From Pilimelia anulata (GTDB taxonomy: Bacteria; Actinomycetota; Actinomycetes; Mycobacteriales; Micromonosporaceae): 64,000 bases of DNA. Numbering within the stretch: the stretch's first letter is position 1; every line of letters starts with the position of its first letter. Under the pieces are notes generated by a model. It ran no database searches. It was not told the origin of the DNA and was given only the letters and a program-made list of their open reading frames with translations. The DNA lies in contig NZ_BMQB01000002.1 in NCBI RefSeq assembly GCF_014647895.1, positions 1 to 64,000 on the forward strand, read 5' to 3'. Below are positions 39,145-47,479 of this stretch, piece after piece. The position numbers were made by a program, and so were the translations under genes.

Positions 39145-39879
39145 CTACCGCTCGGCGGCGATGATCTCGGTGATCCGCAGGCCGAAGTTCTCGTCGATGA
39201 CGACGACCTCGCCGCGGGCGATGAGCCGGCCGTTGACCAGCAGGTCGGCGGGGGAGCCGGCGGCCCGGTCCAGCTCGACGACGGCGCCGGGGGAGAGCGA
39301 GAGCAGGTCCCGGACGTTCATCCGGGTGCGGCCCAGCTCGGCGGAGACCTCCATCTCCACGTCGTGCAGCAGGTCCAGGCCGCTGCGCATGGGCGCGGCG
39401 GCGGCCGGGGCCGGCCCGGCCGCGGCGTCGGCGGGGCCGCCCGGCCACTGGTCCATCCGCAGCGCGAGCAGCGCCCGCGGTTCGGCGCCCTCCAGCAGCG
39501 GTACGACGACGCCGTCGCCCTTGGACAGCAGCCCGGACAGCGCCACCTCGGGCTCCATGAGCTGGCCGGGGTCGACGACCACCGGCCCGACGGCCCCGGC
39601 GGCGGCCTCCAGCGCGGGCCGGACGGCCGAGGCGAGGTCGAGGGCGCCGAGCGGGCTGTTCTCCAGCGCCTGCACGAGGTCCTCGCCGACCACGACGACG
39701 ATCTCGCCGGTACCGGCGCCGGTGAACCGGGCGGTGACCGCCTGGCCGGCGGGCAGCGCGCCGGGCGGGGCGGTGGCCGGGTCGCCGACGGCGAGCGACT
39801 CGGCGGTGGGCAGCACCGCCAGCGCCGCCTCGGCGGCGCCGCGGGCGAGGTGGAGGCGGGTGTCGGTGGCGGTGGTCAT
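39145..39879 (-). CDS. fliN: Flagellar motor switch protein FliN with an extended N-terminal domain
   Basis: A 244-residue rotor protein. The C-terminal 80 residues are the SpoA/FliN domain ([50 protein letters not shown]). The first 130 or so form a CheC-like fold ([13 protein letters not shown]), as in FliY-type proteins, but without the E-x-x-N phosphatase signature, so it is probably structural. With FliM and FliG it makes the C-ring that reads CheY-phosphate. The ATG at 39879 follows AAGGAG and overlaps the fliM stop (ATGA). Confidence 0.92.
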   Translation of the reverse strand: MTTATDTRLHLARGAAEAALAVLPTAESLAVGDPATAPPGALPAGQAVTARFTGAGTGEIVVVVGEDLVQALENSPLGALDLASAVRPALEAAAGAVGPVVVDPGQLMEPEVALSGLLSKGDGVVVPLLEGAEPRALLALRMDQWPGGPADAAAGPAPAAAAPMRSGLDLLHDVEMEVSAELGRTRMNVRDLLSLSPGAVVELDRAAGSPADLLVNGRLIARGEVVVIDENFGLRITEIIAAER

Positions 39880-40823
39880 CCGTGGCTCTCCTTCGGCGGC
39901 GGCACGATCAGGCAGGCCAGGCGGGCGCCCTGGTTGCCGGGTACGGCGTGGGCGAACGTGGTGTCGTTGACGGTGATCTCCAGCGGCAGCGCGACGGGGT
40001 GGCCGAGCGGCACCACGTCGCCCGGCGCGAGCTTGACGATCTCGTCGGTGCGCATGGTCATCCCGCGGAACCGGACGGCCACGTCGATCGGGGCGCTGAC
40101 CAGCCCGGCGGCCAGGTTGGCGTGGGCCCGGTTCAGCTCGGCCTGCTCGGCGGCGGTCAGCTCGACGGCGTCGGCGTCGGTCTCCAGGACCGGCAGGATC
40201 GTGGTGAACGGCAGGCACAGCGTCGCGCTGGACTCGACCTCGCCCACCTTGACCTCGAAGGTGGCCACGACGACGGCGTCGCCGGGGGACTGGGTCCGGA
40301 CGAACTGCGGGTTGTACTCGATCGTGCCCAGTTTGGGCTGGATGTCCACGAGTCGCTCGAAGCCGTACCGCAGCTCCCCGAGCATCCGCTTCAGCAGGTC
40401 CTGCAACAGCGGCGTCTCGACGTCGGTCAGCTCCCGCTCGGGCTGGACCCCGCCGGGCCCGCCGAGCATGTGGTCGATCGCGGCCATCGCCACCTGCATG
40501 GGCAGCTCGAACAGCATCGTCCCGGTCAGCGGCTCGACGGTCACCGCGGCGACGACGGTGGGGTTGCCGAGCTGGCCGATGTACTCCTCGTAGGTGAGCT
40601 GGTCGACCGAGAGCAGGTTGGCGGTGCAGTTCACCCGGAGCCGGGTGGTGAGCAGGGTGCCGGCGTTGCGCCCGTACGTCTCGAAGGCGATCTGGAGCAT
40701 CCGCACGTGCTCGCGGGAGAGCTTGATCGGGCGGCGGAAGTCGTAGGGCTGCGGCCCGCTGCCGGTGCCGCGGCGCATCCGCCCCGTGCGGGCCGGGGTG
40801 GCGGGCGACGGCGAAGTGGTCAC
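39876..40823 (-). CDS. fliM: Flagellar motor switch protein FliM
   Basis: A 315-residue C-ring protein and the usual docking site for CheY-phosphate. [19 protein letters not shown] is the conserved start of the middle domain; LMLGGPGG-like text appears as [11 protein letters not shown], and the C-terminal SpoA domain has [19 protein letters not shown] and DVVPLGHP. The usual N-terminal EIDALL CheY-binding peptide is not evident; the first 25 residues are Ser/Pro/Arg-rich. The GTG at 40823 follows GGGGG. A long inverted repeat sits 18 nt upstream of the gene. Confidence 0.94.
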   Translation of the reverse strand: MTTSPSPATPARTGRMRRGTGSGPQPYDFRRPIKLSREHVRMLQIAFETYGRNAGTLLTTRLRVNCTANLLSVDQLTYEEYIGQLGNPTVVAAVTVEPLTGTMLFELPMQVAMAAIDHMLGGPGGVQPERELTDVETPLLQDLLKRMLGELRYGFERLVDIQPKLGTIEYNPQFVRTQSPGDAVVVATFEVKVGEVESSATLCLPFTTILPVLETDADAVELTAAEQAELNRAHANLAAGLVSAPIDVAVRFRGMTMRTDEIVKLAPGDVVPLGHPVALPLEITVNDTTFAHAVPGNQGARLACLIVPPPKESHG

Positions 40824-40840
40824 GCCCCCATCTTCGGCGC

Positions 40841-40881
40841 TTCGGGTACCGACTCATGGGCAAATGAGCCGGATACCCGAA
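40841..40881. promoter_or_regulatory. Long inverted repeat between fliL and fliM
   Basis: Left arm TTCGGGTACCGACTCAT (40841-40857) and right arm ATGAGCCGGATACCCGAA (40864-40881) pair along about 17 bp with one bulge and one mismatch around a six-base loop. It lies in the only sizeable gap (112 nt) inside this operon, 18 nt before the fliM start. It could be an attenuator, an mRNA processing or stability element, or an operator. Confidence 0.6.
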
Positions 40882-40935
40882 ACACGCTCGGAAACAGGCG
40901 TGACCGCTGCGTCGCTTTGGGTAGTCGTGTCCCGA

Positions 40936-41382
40936 CTACTGCGTGACGAACTCCTTGAAGTAGATGTCGTACACCTGGTCCTCGTACGCTTCCTTTACTT
41001 CCTCGATGAGTTCTTTCTTGGCCTTTGCCCGACCCGCCGGGGTGGACAGCTCGGCCAGCTTCTTCTCGTTGTACAGCGCGATCGTCAGGTCCAGCGCCTT
41101 GGCGCCGTCCAGCTCCGCCTCGGCGTCGGCCGTGGTCTGCAGGGCGATCGCCACCCGCAGGAAGTGGCCGTCCTCCAGGTTGATCGTCACCGGGTCCATG
41201 GCCACGATCGGGCCCGGCTCCGGCTTCTCCTCCGCCTCGGCGTGCGCCTCGCCGGTGCCGAGGAAGAAGTACGCCCCGCCGCCGCCGAGCAGCAGGACCA
41301 CGCCGAGCACGATGATCAGCAGCTTCTTCTTCGACTTCTTCGGGGCCTCCTGAACGGCGCCCTCTTCTGGCTTGTTGCTCAT
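40936..41382 (-). CDS. fliL: Flagellar basal-body-associated protein FliL
   Basis: A 148-residue single-pass protein: a charged cytosolic lead (KKSKKKLL), one helix (about 20-42, LLIIVLGVVLLLGGGGAYFF), then the stomatin-like outer domain with MDPVTINLEDGHFLRVAIALQ and a C-terminal VYDIYFKEFVTQ, as in most FliL. It surrounds the stator units. The ATG at 41382 follows GAGAGGA, 18 nt after the motB stop. Confidence 0.93.
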   Translation of the reverse strand: MSNKPEEGAVQEAPKKSKKKLLIIVLGVVLLLGGGGAYFFLGTGEAHAEAEEKPEPGPIVAMDPVTINLEDGHFLRVAIALQTTADAEAELDGAKALDLTIALYNEKKLAELSTPAGRAKAKKELIEEVKEAYEDQVYDIYFKEFVTQ

Positions 41383-41400
41383 GGTTCCTCTCCTCTCTGG

Positions 41401-42336
41401 TCAGTGGGGCTTGGATTCCTCGCCGGCGGCGGACGGAAGGAGTTCCTTCTGTGCCGCCGGCAGGTTGGACAGGACGATCACGTCGACCCGGCGGTTCTGG
41501 GTGACCGCCCGCGGGTCCTTCGGGTCGATCAGCGGCTTGGTGCCGGCGAAGCCGGCGGCCAGCATCCGGTCCTCCGGCAGCCCGAGGGCGTGCAGGGCCC
41601 GGACGACGATCGAGGCGCGGGCCGTGGACAGCTCCCACGCGCTCGGGTAGTTGATCGTGGGGACCTTGAGCTGGTTGGTGTGCCCGTCCACCTCGATCTT
41701 GTTCGGCAGCTTGACGAGCTGCGGCGCCACCGCGCGCAGGATCGTCTCGCCGCCCGGCTGCAGGTCCGCCCGGTCGCCGGCGAAGACGACGTCGGACGAG
41801 ATCACGCTGACCACCAGGCCGCGCTCGTCGATGGTGAACTTCACCTGGTCGTCGAGCTTGTCCTTGCGCAGCGCCTGCTTGATCTTGCGCTCGACCTCCT
41901 TGAGGTTGTCCACCTCCTTGGCGGCGGCCTGCGCGTCGGTCAGCGCCTTGCTGCGGCTGGCCGCGGCCATGGCCGCCTTGACCGCCTTCTGGGTCTTGGC
42001 GTCCTTGGCCAGGTTCTCCGCGATCGGCGTGCTCAGGTCCGAGTCGGCGCCCTGCCGGATCGGCGGGATCACCTGCGGGTGCGCCTGGGTGCCCGGGATG
42101 GCGCTGGCCTGCCCGTTGAGCGCCGCGCTCGACACGCCGAAGCCCTGCGCCAGGCTGTTGGCCAACTGCGCGAACTTCTTCTGGTCGACGGTACTCATCG
42201 AGAACAGCACCACGAAGAGCACGAAGAGCAGGGTGAGCATGTCGGCGTACGAGACGAGCCACCGCTCGTGGTTCTCGTGCTCTTCCTCGTGCCCGCCGCC
42301 GTGCTTCTTGCCCTTCTTGGCGGACTTGTGCGACAT
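41401..42336 (-). CDS. motB: Flagellar stator protein MotB
   Basis: A 311-residue stator component. A basic lead is followed by the single helix containing the proton-carrying D32 in SYADMLTLLF. A long periplasm-equivalent linker follows, and an OmpA-like wall-binding domain with VDGHTNQL and NRRVDVIVL. The aspartate and surrounding residues fit a proton-driven (MotB) rather than sodium-driven (PomB) motor, though this is not decisive. The gene follows motA after three bases. Confidence 0.95.
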   Translation of the reverse strand: MSHKSAKKGKKHGGGHEEEHENHERWLVSYADMLTLLFVLFVVLFSMSTVDQKKFAQLANSLAQGFGVSSAALNGQASAIPGTQAHPQVIPPIRQGADSDLSTPIAENLAKDAKTQKAVKAAMAAASRSKALTDAQAAAKEVDNLKEVERKIKQALRKDKLDDQVKFTIDERGLVVSVISSDVVFAGDRADLQPGGETILRAVAPQLVKLPNKIEVDGHTNQLKVPTINYPSAWELSTARASIVVRALHALGLPEDRMLAAGFAGTKPLIDPKDPRAVTQNRRVDVIVLSNLPAAQKELLPSAAGEESKPH

Positions 42337-42339
42337 GAG

Positions 42340-43122
42340 CTATGCCGCCTTCTTCTTGTCGTCCGCCGGCGCGCTGCCCGGCGGCAGCAGGCTGGTGAGC
42401 TTCTGCGCCACCAGGCGCGGGTTCGAGCCGGCCTGGATCGCCAGGACGCCCTCGATCGCCAGCTCCATCTGGTCGCAGGCGACCTCGCTCAGCCGCTTGG
42501 TCCGGTTGGCCAGCGGGAGCCAGATCAGGTTCGCCGTGAGCACGCCCCACAGGGTCGCGACGAACGCCGCGGCGATGGAGTGGCCCAGCGTCTCGGGCTT
42601 GTCCAGGTTCTCCAGCACGTGCACGAGGCCCATGACCGTACCGATGATGCCGACGGTCGGGGCGTAACCGCCCATGCCCTCGAAGATCTTGGCGGACGCC
42701 TTGTCGGCCTTCCGCTTGGCGTCGACCTCGGCGTGCAGGATCTCGCCCAGCTCCTCCGGGTCGGTGCCGTCGATGGCGAGCTGGAGGCCGCGCTTGAGGA
42801 ACGGGTGCTCGACGTCCTTGGCGGCGTCCTCCAGGGCCAGCAGGCCCTCGCGGCGGGCCCGCTCGGCGAGCTTGACGACGGCCTCGACCAGGTCGGCCGG
42901 CGGCGGCAGCTTCGGCAGGAACGCGTTCTTCATCGCGTTGCCGATGCCGATGGAGTCCTTCAGGATGCCGCCGGCCATGGCCGCGGCGAACGAGCCGCCG
43001 AACACCAGGAGCATCGACGGGAGCAGCAGGATGGAGGCGGGCGAGCCGCCCTCCATGATCTGCACGACGAAGACGATGATGATGCCGGCGATGACACCGA
43101 TGAGGCTAGCGGGATCCATCAT
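42340..43122 (-). CDS. motA: Flagellar stator protein MotA
   Basis: A 260-residue stator protein with four membrane helices (about 4-22, 30-50, 148-170, 182-205) and the cytosolic loop that contacts FliG, rich in Arg and Glu (ERARREGLLALED). APTVGIIGTVMGLVHVLENL and AAAFVATLWGVLTANLIWLP are the proton-channel helices. It pairs with MotB in the ion channel around the rotor. The ATG at 43122 overlaps the flbD stop (ATGA) and lies after AAAGGAG. Confidence 0.95.
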   Translation of the reverse strand: MMDPASLIGVIAGIIIVFVVQIMEGGSPASILLLPSMLLVFGGSFAAAMAGGILKDSIGIGNAMKNAFLPKLPPPADLVEAVVKLAERARREGLLALEDAAKDVEHPFLKRGLQLAIDGTDPEELGEILHAEVDAKRKADKASAKIFEGMGGYAPTVGIIGTVMGLVHVLENLDKPETLGHSIAAAFVATLWGVLTANLIWLPLANRTKRLSEVACDQMELAIEGVLAIQAGSNPRLVAQKLTSLLPPGSAPADDKKKAA

Positions 43123-43406
43123 CGCTCCTTTCGGTGCAGCGGTACGACGTTGGTGACGTCAGCGGAGTCGGAGTCGGGGTCGTCGTCGAACACCGGTTCG
43201 GGCGTGGGCTCCATCCGCTGCGCGGCGGAGATCAGCGAGGCCCGGTAGGTGCGGACCAGCTCGATGAACTCGGGTACCGACTCGGCGATCACGTACTTGG
43301 TGCCGTCCACCAGCGTGATCACGGTGTCCGGCGTGCAGTCGGCACGCTCGACCAGGTCCGGGTTCAGGGCGAACGCCGGGCCGTTGAGGCGCGTCACGAG
43401 TATCAC
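43119..43406 (-). CDS. flbD: FlbD-family small flagellar protein
   Basis: A 95-residue protein. MILVTRLNGPAFALNPDLVE and ITLVDGTKYVIAESVPEF are the standard FlbD (DUF/PF06289) signatures found before motA in Gram-positive flagellar operons; its role is unsettled. A negatively charged tail is added (PVFDDDPDSDSAD). The GTG at 43406 is in the place expected for the family start. It is the first gene of the unit that runs to flhB. Confidence 0.9.
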   Translation of the reverse strand: MILVTRLNGPAFALNPDLVERADCTPDTVITLVDGTKYVIAESVPEFIELVRTYRASLISAAQRMEPTPEPVFDDDPDSDSADVTNVVPLHRKER

Positions 43407-43507
43407 GACGACATTCCATCCTTGGTGTGGTGGTAGCCGCGGCCGGGTGGGACCGCGGTGGTGGTGGTGTGGTGGTGTGGGCCCATCCGTGGGCCGCTGA
43501 CCTCACC

Positions 43508-43534
43508 AATCGACCGCCCGGCCGGGGGCTTGAG
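43508..43534 (-). promoter_or_regulatory. FliA-like promoter of the flbD-motA operon
   Basis: On the minus strand CTCA (43531-43534), 16 nt, GTCGATT (43508-43514). One mismatch in the -10 (GTCGATT for GCCGATT); spacing equals that at cheA and flhA. It ends 101 nt before the flbD GTG. Confidence 0.45.
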
Positions 43535-43595
43535 GACTGCGCGGCCCAAAGCCGCCGGACCGGCGGTGCGCGGGGTGTGGCGAAAGGTGACCACG

Positions 43596-43601
43596 TAGCG
43601 T
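43596..43601 (+). promoter_or_regulatory. -10 box of a probable leaderless promoter
   Basis: TAGCGT ends six bases before the ATG at 43608, with no ribosome site between. It is identical in sequence and spacing to the box before the methyltransferase at 2829. Confidence 0.4.
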
Positions 43602-43607
43602 GTCGGT

Positions 43608-46475
43608 ATGGCGGTGGCGAACCTGTGGGGAATCGGCGGCCGGGCGCGGCGGCGGGCCGCCCGGTGGTGGCCGGCGCGGCGCCGGGACCGGGTGCTGGCG
43701 GCCGCCCTGGTGGTCGTGCTGCTCGCGGGGCTGGTGTGGCTGGCGTGGCCGGCCGGCACCCCGTTCACCCGGACCGCCGCCACGATCACCGTGGCCTCCG
43801 GCCCGGACGGCGGCGAGCAGGTCCCGCTGGACACCACCTTCTACCTGCCCGACGGCGCCTCGGCCGCGAGCCGGGCGCCGGCCGTGCTGCTCGCCCACGG
43901 CTTCGGCGGCACCAAGGACTCCGTCCGGGACGACGCCGAGGACCTGGCCCGCCAGGGGTACGCCGTACTCACCTGGACCGCCCGCGGCTTCGGCCGCAGC
44001 GGCGGCCGGATCCACCTCAACGACCCCGACCACGAGGTCCGGGACGCCCAGCGGCTGCTCGACTGGCTGGCCGCCCGCCCGGAGGTCCGCCGGGACGCCG
44101 CGGGCGACCCGCGGGTCGGCGTGGTCGGCGGCTCGTACGGCGGCGGCCTCGCCCTGGCCCTGGCAGGCGTCGACCGCCGGGTCGACGCGATCGTCCCCCT
44201 GATCACCTGGAACGACCTGCCCGGGGCGTTCCTGCCGAACGCGGCCGGCGGCCCGCCGGCCGCGGGCGTGTTCAAGAAGGCGTGGGCCTCGCTGTTCTTC
44301 GGCCGCGGCGGCGGCCCGACCGGCGGCGGCACCGGCGGGGCCAGCGGCACCGACGGGGACGGCGGGGCGCCCGGCGGCGACGCGCCCGGCGGGCTCACCG
44401 GGATCGGCGGGCCGGCCGGGGCCGCCGGGGACCCGGCGTGCGGGCGGTTCGCCGCGGACGTGTGCGCCGCGTACCAGCGGATCGCGCGCGCCGGCGAGGC
44501 CGACGCCGCCACCCTCGCCCGGCTGCGCCGGGCCAACCCGGACGTCCGGGCGATCCGCGCCCCCACCCTGCTCATCCAGGGCGAGACCGACACGCTGTTC
44601 CCGCTGGGCGAGGCCGACGCCAACGCCCGCGGCATCGCCGCCACCGGCACCCCGGTCCGGGTGGCCTGGTTCACCGGCGGGCACGACGGCGGGGACGGGC
44701 CGACCAGCGACCGGGACCGGGTCCGCGCGCTCACCGGCCAGTGGCTCGGCCACTACGTCTCCGGCGAGCTGGGCCGCCCGGAGAACAGCTTCACCTACTC
44801 CCGGGTCGCCGGCTTCGCCGTCGGCGAGCGCGGCCTGGTCGCCTCCGGGTACGCCGTCGACTACTACCCCGGCCTCGCCGGCACCGACCGGCGCGAGCTG
44901 CCGCTGGCCGGCGACCCGCAGCGGATCGCCAACCCGCCCGGCGGCGCCCCCGCCGCGATCTCCGCGCTGCCCGGCGCGGGCGCGCTGTCGGCGCTGGCCG
45001 CCGCCGGGATCGGCGCCGAGATGCCCGGCCAGCACGCCGACTTCGGCTCGGCCGAGCTGACCGAGCCGCTGGACCTGGCCGGCGCGCCGACGATCACGCT
45101 GCGGGCCGCGTCGCCGACCGGCTCGGCGACGCTGTTCGTCAAGCTGTACGACGTGCCGCCCGGCGGCACCCCCACCCTGCCCGGCGGGCAGGCGGCCCCG
45201 GTCCGGCTGACCGGGCTGCCGGCCGACATCGGCGCGGCGCGGCCGGTCACGGTGACCCTGCCCGGGCTGGTGCACCGGTTCGAGGCCGGGCACCGCATCC
45301 GGCTCACCGTCGCCACCACCGACCAGGCGTACGCCACCCCGGCCGACCCCGCCGTGTACACCGTCGGCCTCGGCGACGCCCCGCTCGTGCTGCCGGACGC
45401 CCCCGGCACCGAGATCCCCACCGGGGCGGCCGTGTGGCGGTGGGCGCTGCTGGGGCTGCTGGTGCTGGTGGCGCTCGGCGTGCTCGCGGGGGTCCTGCTC
45501 GGCCGCCGCCGGCACCGCCGCACCGACGTCGCCGTCGACCCGGACCACGCCGACACCCCGCTGGTCGTGCGCGGGCTGCGCAAGGAGTACCCCGGCGGCT
45601 TCGTCGCCGTCGACCGGGTCGACTTCACCGTCGGCCGCGGCCAGGTCGTCGGCCTGCTCGGGCCCAACGGCGCCGGCAAGACGACCACGCTGCGGGTGCT
45701 GATGGGCCTGACCCGGCCGACCGCCGGCGACGCGCTGGTGTTCGGGCACACGCTGGCGCCGGGCGCGCCGGTGCTGTCCCGGATCGGCTCGCTGGTCGAG
45801 GGGCCGGGCTTCCTGCCGCACCTGTCCGGGGTGGCGAACCTGCGGGCGTACTGGGCGGCCACCGGCCGGGCCGAGGACGAGGCGCACTTCGCCGAGGCGC
45901 TGGAGATCGCCGGCCTGGGCGACTCGGTGCACCGCCGGGTGCGCACGTACAGCCACGGGATGAAGCAGCGGCTCGCCATCGCCCAGGCGATGCTGGGCCT
46001 GCCCGAGCTGCTGGTGCTGGACGAGCCGACCGACGGACTGGACCCGCCGCAGATCGCCGCCATGCGCCAGGTGCTGCGCCGGTACGCCGCCGACGGCCGG
46101 GCGGTCCTGGTCTCCAGCCACCTGCTCGCCGAGGTGGAGCAGACCTGCACCCACGTGATCGTGGTGAACAAGGGCGCGGTCGTCGCCAGCGGCCCGGTCG
46201 CCGACATCGTCGGCGACTCGCCCACCACCCAGTTCGGCGTCGCCGACGCCCGGGCCGCCGCCAAGATCATTGGCGACATGGTCGGCGTGGTCTCGCTGGA
46301 CCCGGACGACATCGGCGGCCTCGTCGTCGACCTGGGCACCGTACCGCGGGGCGCCGCGGTCGCGGCGCTGGTGCGCGCCGGCATCCGGGTGGACAGGGTC
46401 GTCCCCCGGCGCCGGCTCGAGGACGCGTTCCTGTCGCTGGTCGGCGAGCAGACCCGAGGAAGTGGTGACCGATGA
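43608..46475 (+). CDS. Fusion of an X-Pro dipeptidyl-peptidase-like (S15) hydrolase with an ABC transporter ATPase
   Basis: A 955-residue protein. One membrane helix (about 29-47) puts the hydrolase outside: alpha/beta-hydrolase with LLAHGFGGTKDS, nucleophile S176 in GGSYGGG, D328 in GETDTLFP and H359 in GGHDGG, then a jelly-roll CocE/S15-type C-terminal domain. A second membrane helix (about 605-628) returns the chain to the cytosol, where the ABC ATPase has Walker A GPNGAGKTT, signature YSHGMKQRL, Walker B LLVLDEP and the H-loop SSHLL. So a transporter motor is tethered to an outer peptidase or esterase. The next gene, its permease, overlaps (ATGA). Substrate unknown. Confidence 0.88.
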   Translation: MAVANLWGIGGRARRRAARWWPARRRDRVLAAALVVVLLAGLVWLAWPAGTPFTRTAATITVASGPDGGEQVPLDTTFYLPDGASAASRAPAVLLAHGFGGTKDSVRDDAEDLARQGYAVLTWTARGFGRSGGRIHLNDPDHEVRDAQRLLDWLAARPEVRRDAAGDPRVGVVGGSYGGGLALALAGVDRRVDAIVPLITWNDLPGAFLPNAAGGPPAAGVFKKAWASLFFGRGGGPTGGGTGGASGTDGDGGAPGGDAPGGLTGIGGPAGAAGDPACGRFAADVCAAYQRIARAGEADAATLARLRRANPDVRAIRAPTLLIQGETDTLFPLGEADANARGIAATGTPVRVAWFTGGHDGGDGPTSDRDRVRALTGQWLGHYVSGELGRPENSFTYSRVAGFAVGERGLVASGYAVDYYPGLAGTDRRELPLAGDPQRIANPPGGAPAAISALPGAGALSALAAAGIGAEMPGQHADFGSAELTEPLDLAGAPTITLRAASPTGSATLFVKLYDVPPGGTPTLPGGQAAPVRLTGLPADIGAARPVTVTLPGLVHRFEAGHRIRLTVATTDQAYATPADPAVYTVGLGDAPLVLPDAPGTEIPTGAAVWRWALLGLLVLVALGVLAGVLLGRRRHRRTDVAVDPDHADTPLVVRGLRKEYPGGFVAVDRVDFTVGRGQVVGLLGPNGAGKTTTLRVLMGLTRPTAGDALVFGHTLAPGAPVLSRIGSLVEGPGFLPHLSGVANLRAYWAATGRAEDEAHFAEALEIAGLGDSVHRRVRTYSHGMKQRLAIAQAMLGLPELLVLDEPTDGLDPPQIAAMRQVLRRYAADGRAVLVSSHLLAEVEQTCTHVIVVNKGAVVASGPVADIVGDSPTTQFGVADARAAAKIIGDMVGVVSLDPDDIGGLVVDLGTVPRGAAVAALVRAGIRVDRVVPRRRLEDAFLSLVGEQTRGSGDR

Positions 46476-47404
46476 CCGAGGCCCCCGCCGCGCCGGACCC
46501 CGCCGACGCCACCGTCCGCACCGTACCGCCGCCGGCCGCCCCCGGCCCGGACGGCGGCGCCCGCGGCTACCGCCCCGGCCGCACCCTGCCGCTGGCCGCC
46601 GAGTGGCGCCGGCAGGCGGCCCGGCGGCGGACCCAGTTCACCCTCGCCGGGATGGTGCTGCTGCCGCTGATCGTGCTGCTGGCGTTCCAGTTCGGCGGCG
46701 GGGACGACGACGGCGGCGGGCGGCGCGGCGAGTTCAGCAGCCTGGCCGAGCTGGCCACCGCCGGCGGGCTCAACTTCGCCGTCTTCACCGTGCTGGTCTC
46801 GTCGTCGTTCCTGCTCGTCGTCGCCGTCGCGCTGTTCTTCGGCGACACCATCGCCAGCGAGGCGAGCTGGGGCAGCCTGCGGTACCTGCTCGCCGCGCCC
46901 GTGCCGCGCTCCCGGCTGCTGCTGGCCAAGGTGGTCGTCGCGGCCGGCTACGCCGTCGCCGCCGTGCTGCTGCTCGCCGCGACCGCGCTGCTGCTGGGCA
47001 CCCTGCGGTACGGCTGGCACCCGCTGGCCAGCACCGTCGCCGCCGACATCCCGGCCGCCGTCGGTACCGCGCGGCTGGCCGGCATCGTCGGCTACCTGCT
47101 GCTCAACCTGTCGGTGGTGGCCGCGCTCGCGGTGCTGCTGTCGGTGTCCACCGACGCGCCGCTGGGCGCGGTGGGCGGCGCGGTGCTGCTGTACATCGTG
47201 TCCAGCATCCTCGACCAGATCGAGGCGCTCGGCGGCCTGCGCGAGTGGCTGCCGACGCACTACGGCCAGGCGTGGCTCGGTCTACTGTCGACGCCCGCGC
47301 AGGCCGACGACATCGTCCGCGGGGCGTTCGCCGCCGTCGCGTACACCGCGCTGTTCCTCGCCCTGGCGTGGTGGCGGTTCGTCCGCAAGGACGTCGTCAG
47401 CTAG
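46472..47404 (+). CDS. ABC-2-type transporter permease
   Basis: A 310-residue membrane protein with six helices (about 55-70, 105-127, 150-172, 200-222, 228-245, 282-300) and a Pro-rich cytosolic lead. It resembles permeases of the NatB/ABC-2 class (GDTIASEASWGSLRYLLAAPV, PRSRLLLAKV). Translated together with the ATPase fusion through an ATGA overlap, so the two make one exporter. What is exported is unknown; the attached outer hydrolase suggests a peptide or an acylated product. Confidence 0.9.
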   Translation: MTEAPAAPDPADATVRTVPPPAAPGPDGGARGYRPGRTLPLAAEWRRQAARRRTQFTLAGMVLLPLIVLLAFQFGGGDDDGGGRRGEFSSLAELATAGGLNFAVFTVLVSSSFLLVVAVALFFGDTIASEASWGSLRYLLAAPVPRSRLLLAKVVVAAGYAVAAVLLLAATALLLGTLRYGWHPLASTVAADIPAAVGTARLAGIVGYLLLNLSVVAALAVLLSVSTDAPLGAVGGAVLLYIVSSILDQIEALGGLREWLPTHYGQAWLGLLSTPAQADDIVRGAFAAVAYTALFLALAWWRFVRKDVVS

Positions 47405-47467
47405 TGGAGCTGTTCGGGTGACCGCGCCGGGGCGGACCGGTTGTGGCTACTCTTTGCGTTCGCCCCG

Positions 47468-47473
47468 TAACCT
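47468..47473 (+). promoter_or_regulatory. -10 box of a probable leaderless promoter
   Basis: TAACCT ends six bases before the ATG at 47480. No ribosome site and no convincing -35 at 17-18 nt; TTGTGG at 47441 is 21 nt away. Confidence 0.35.
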
Positions 47474-47479
47474 GACGGG

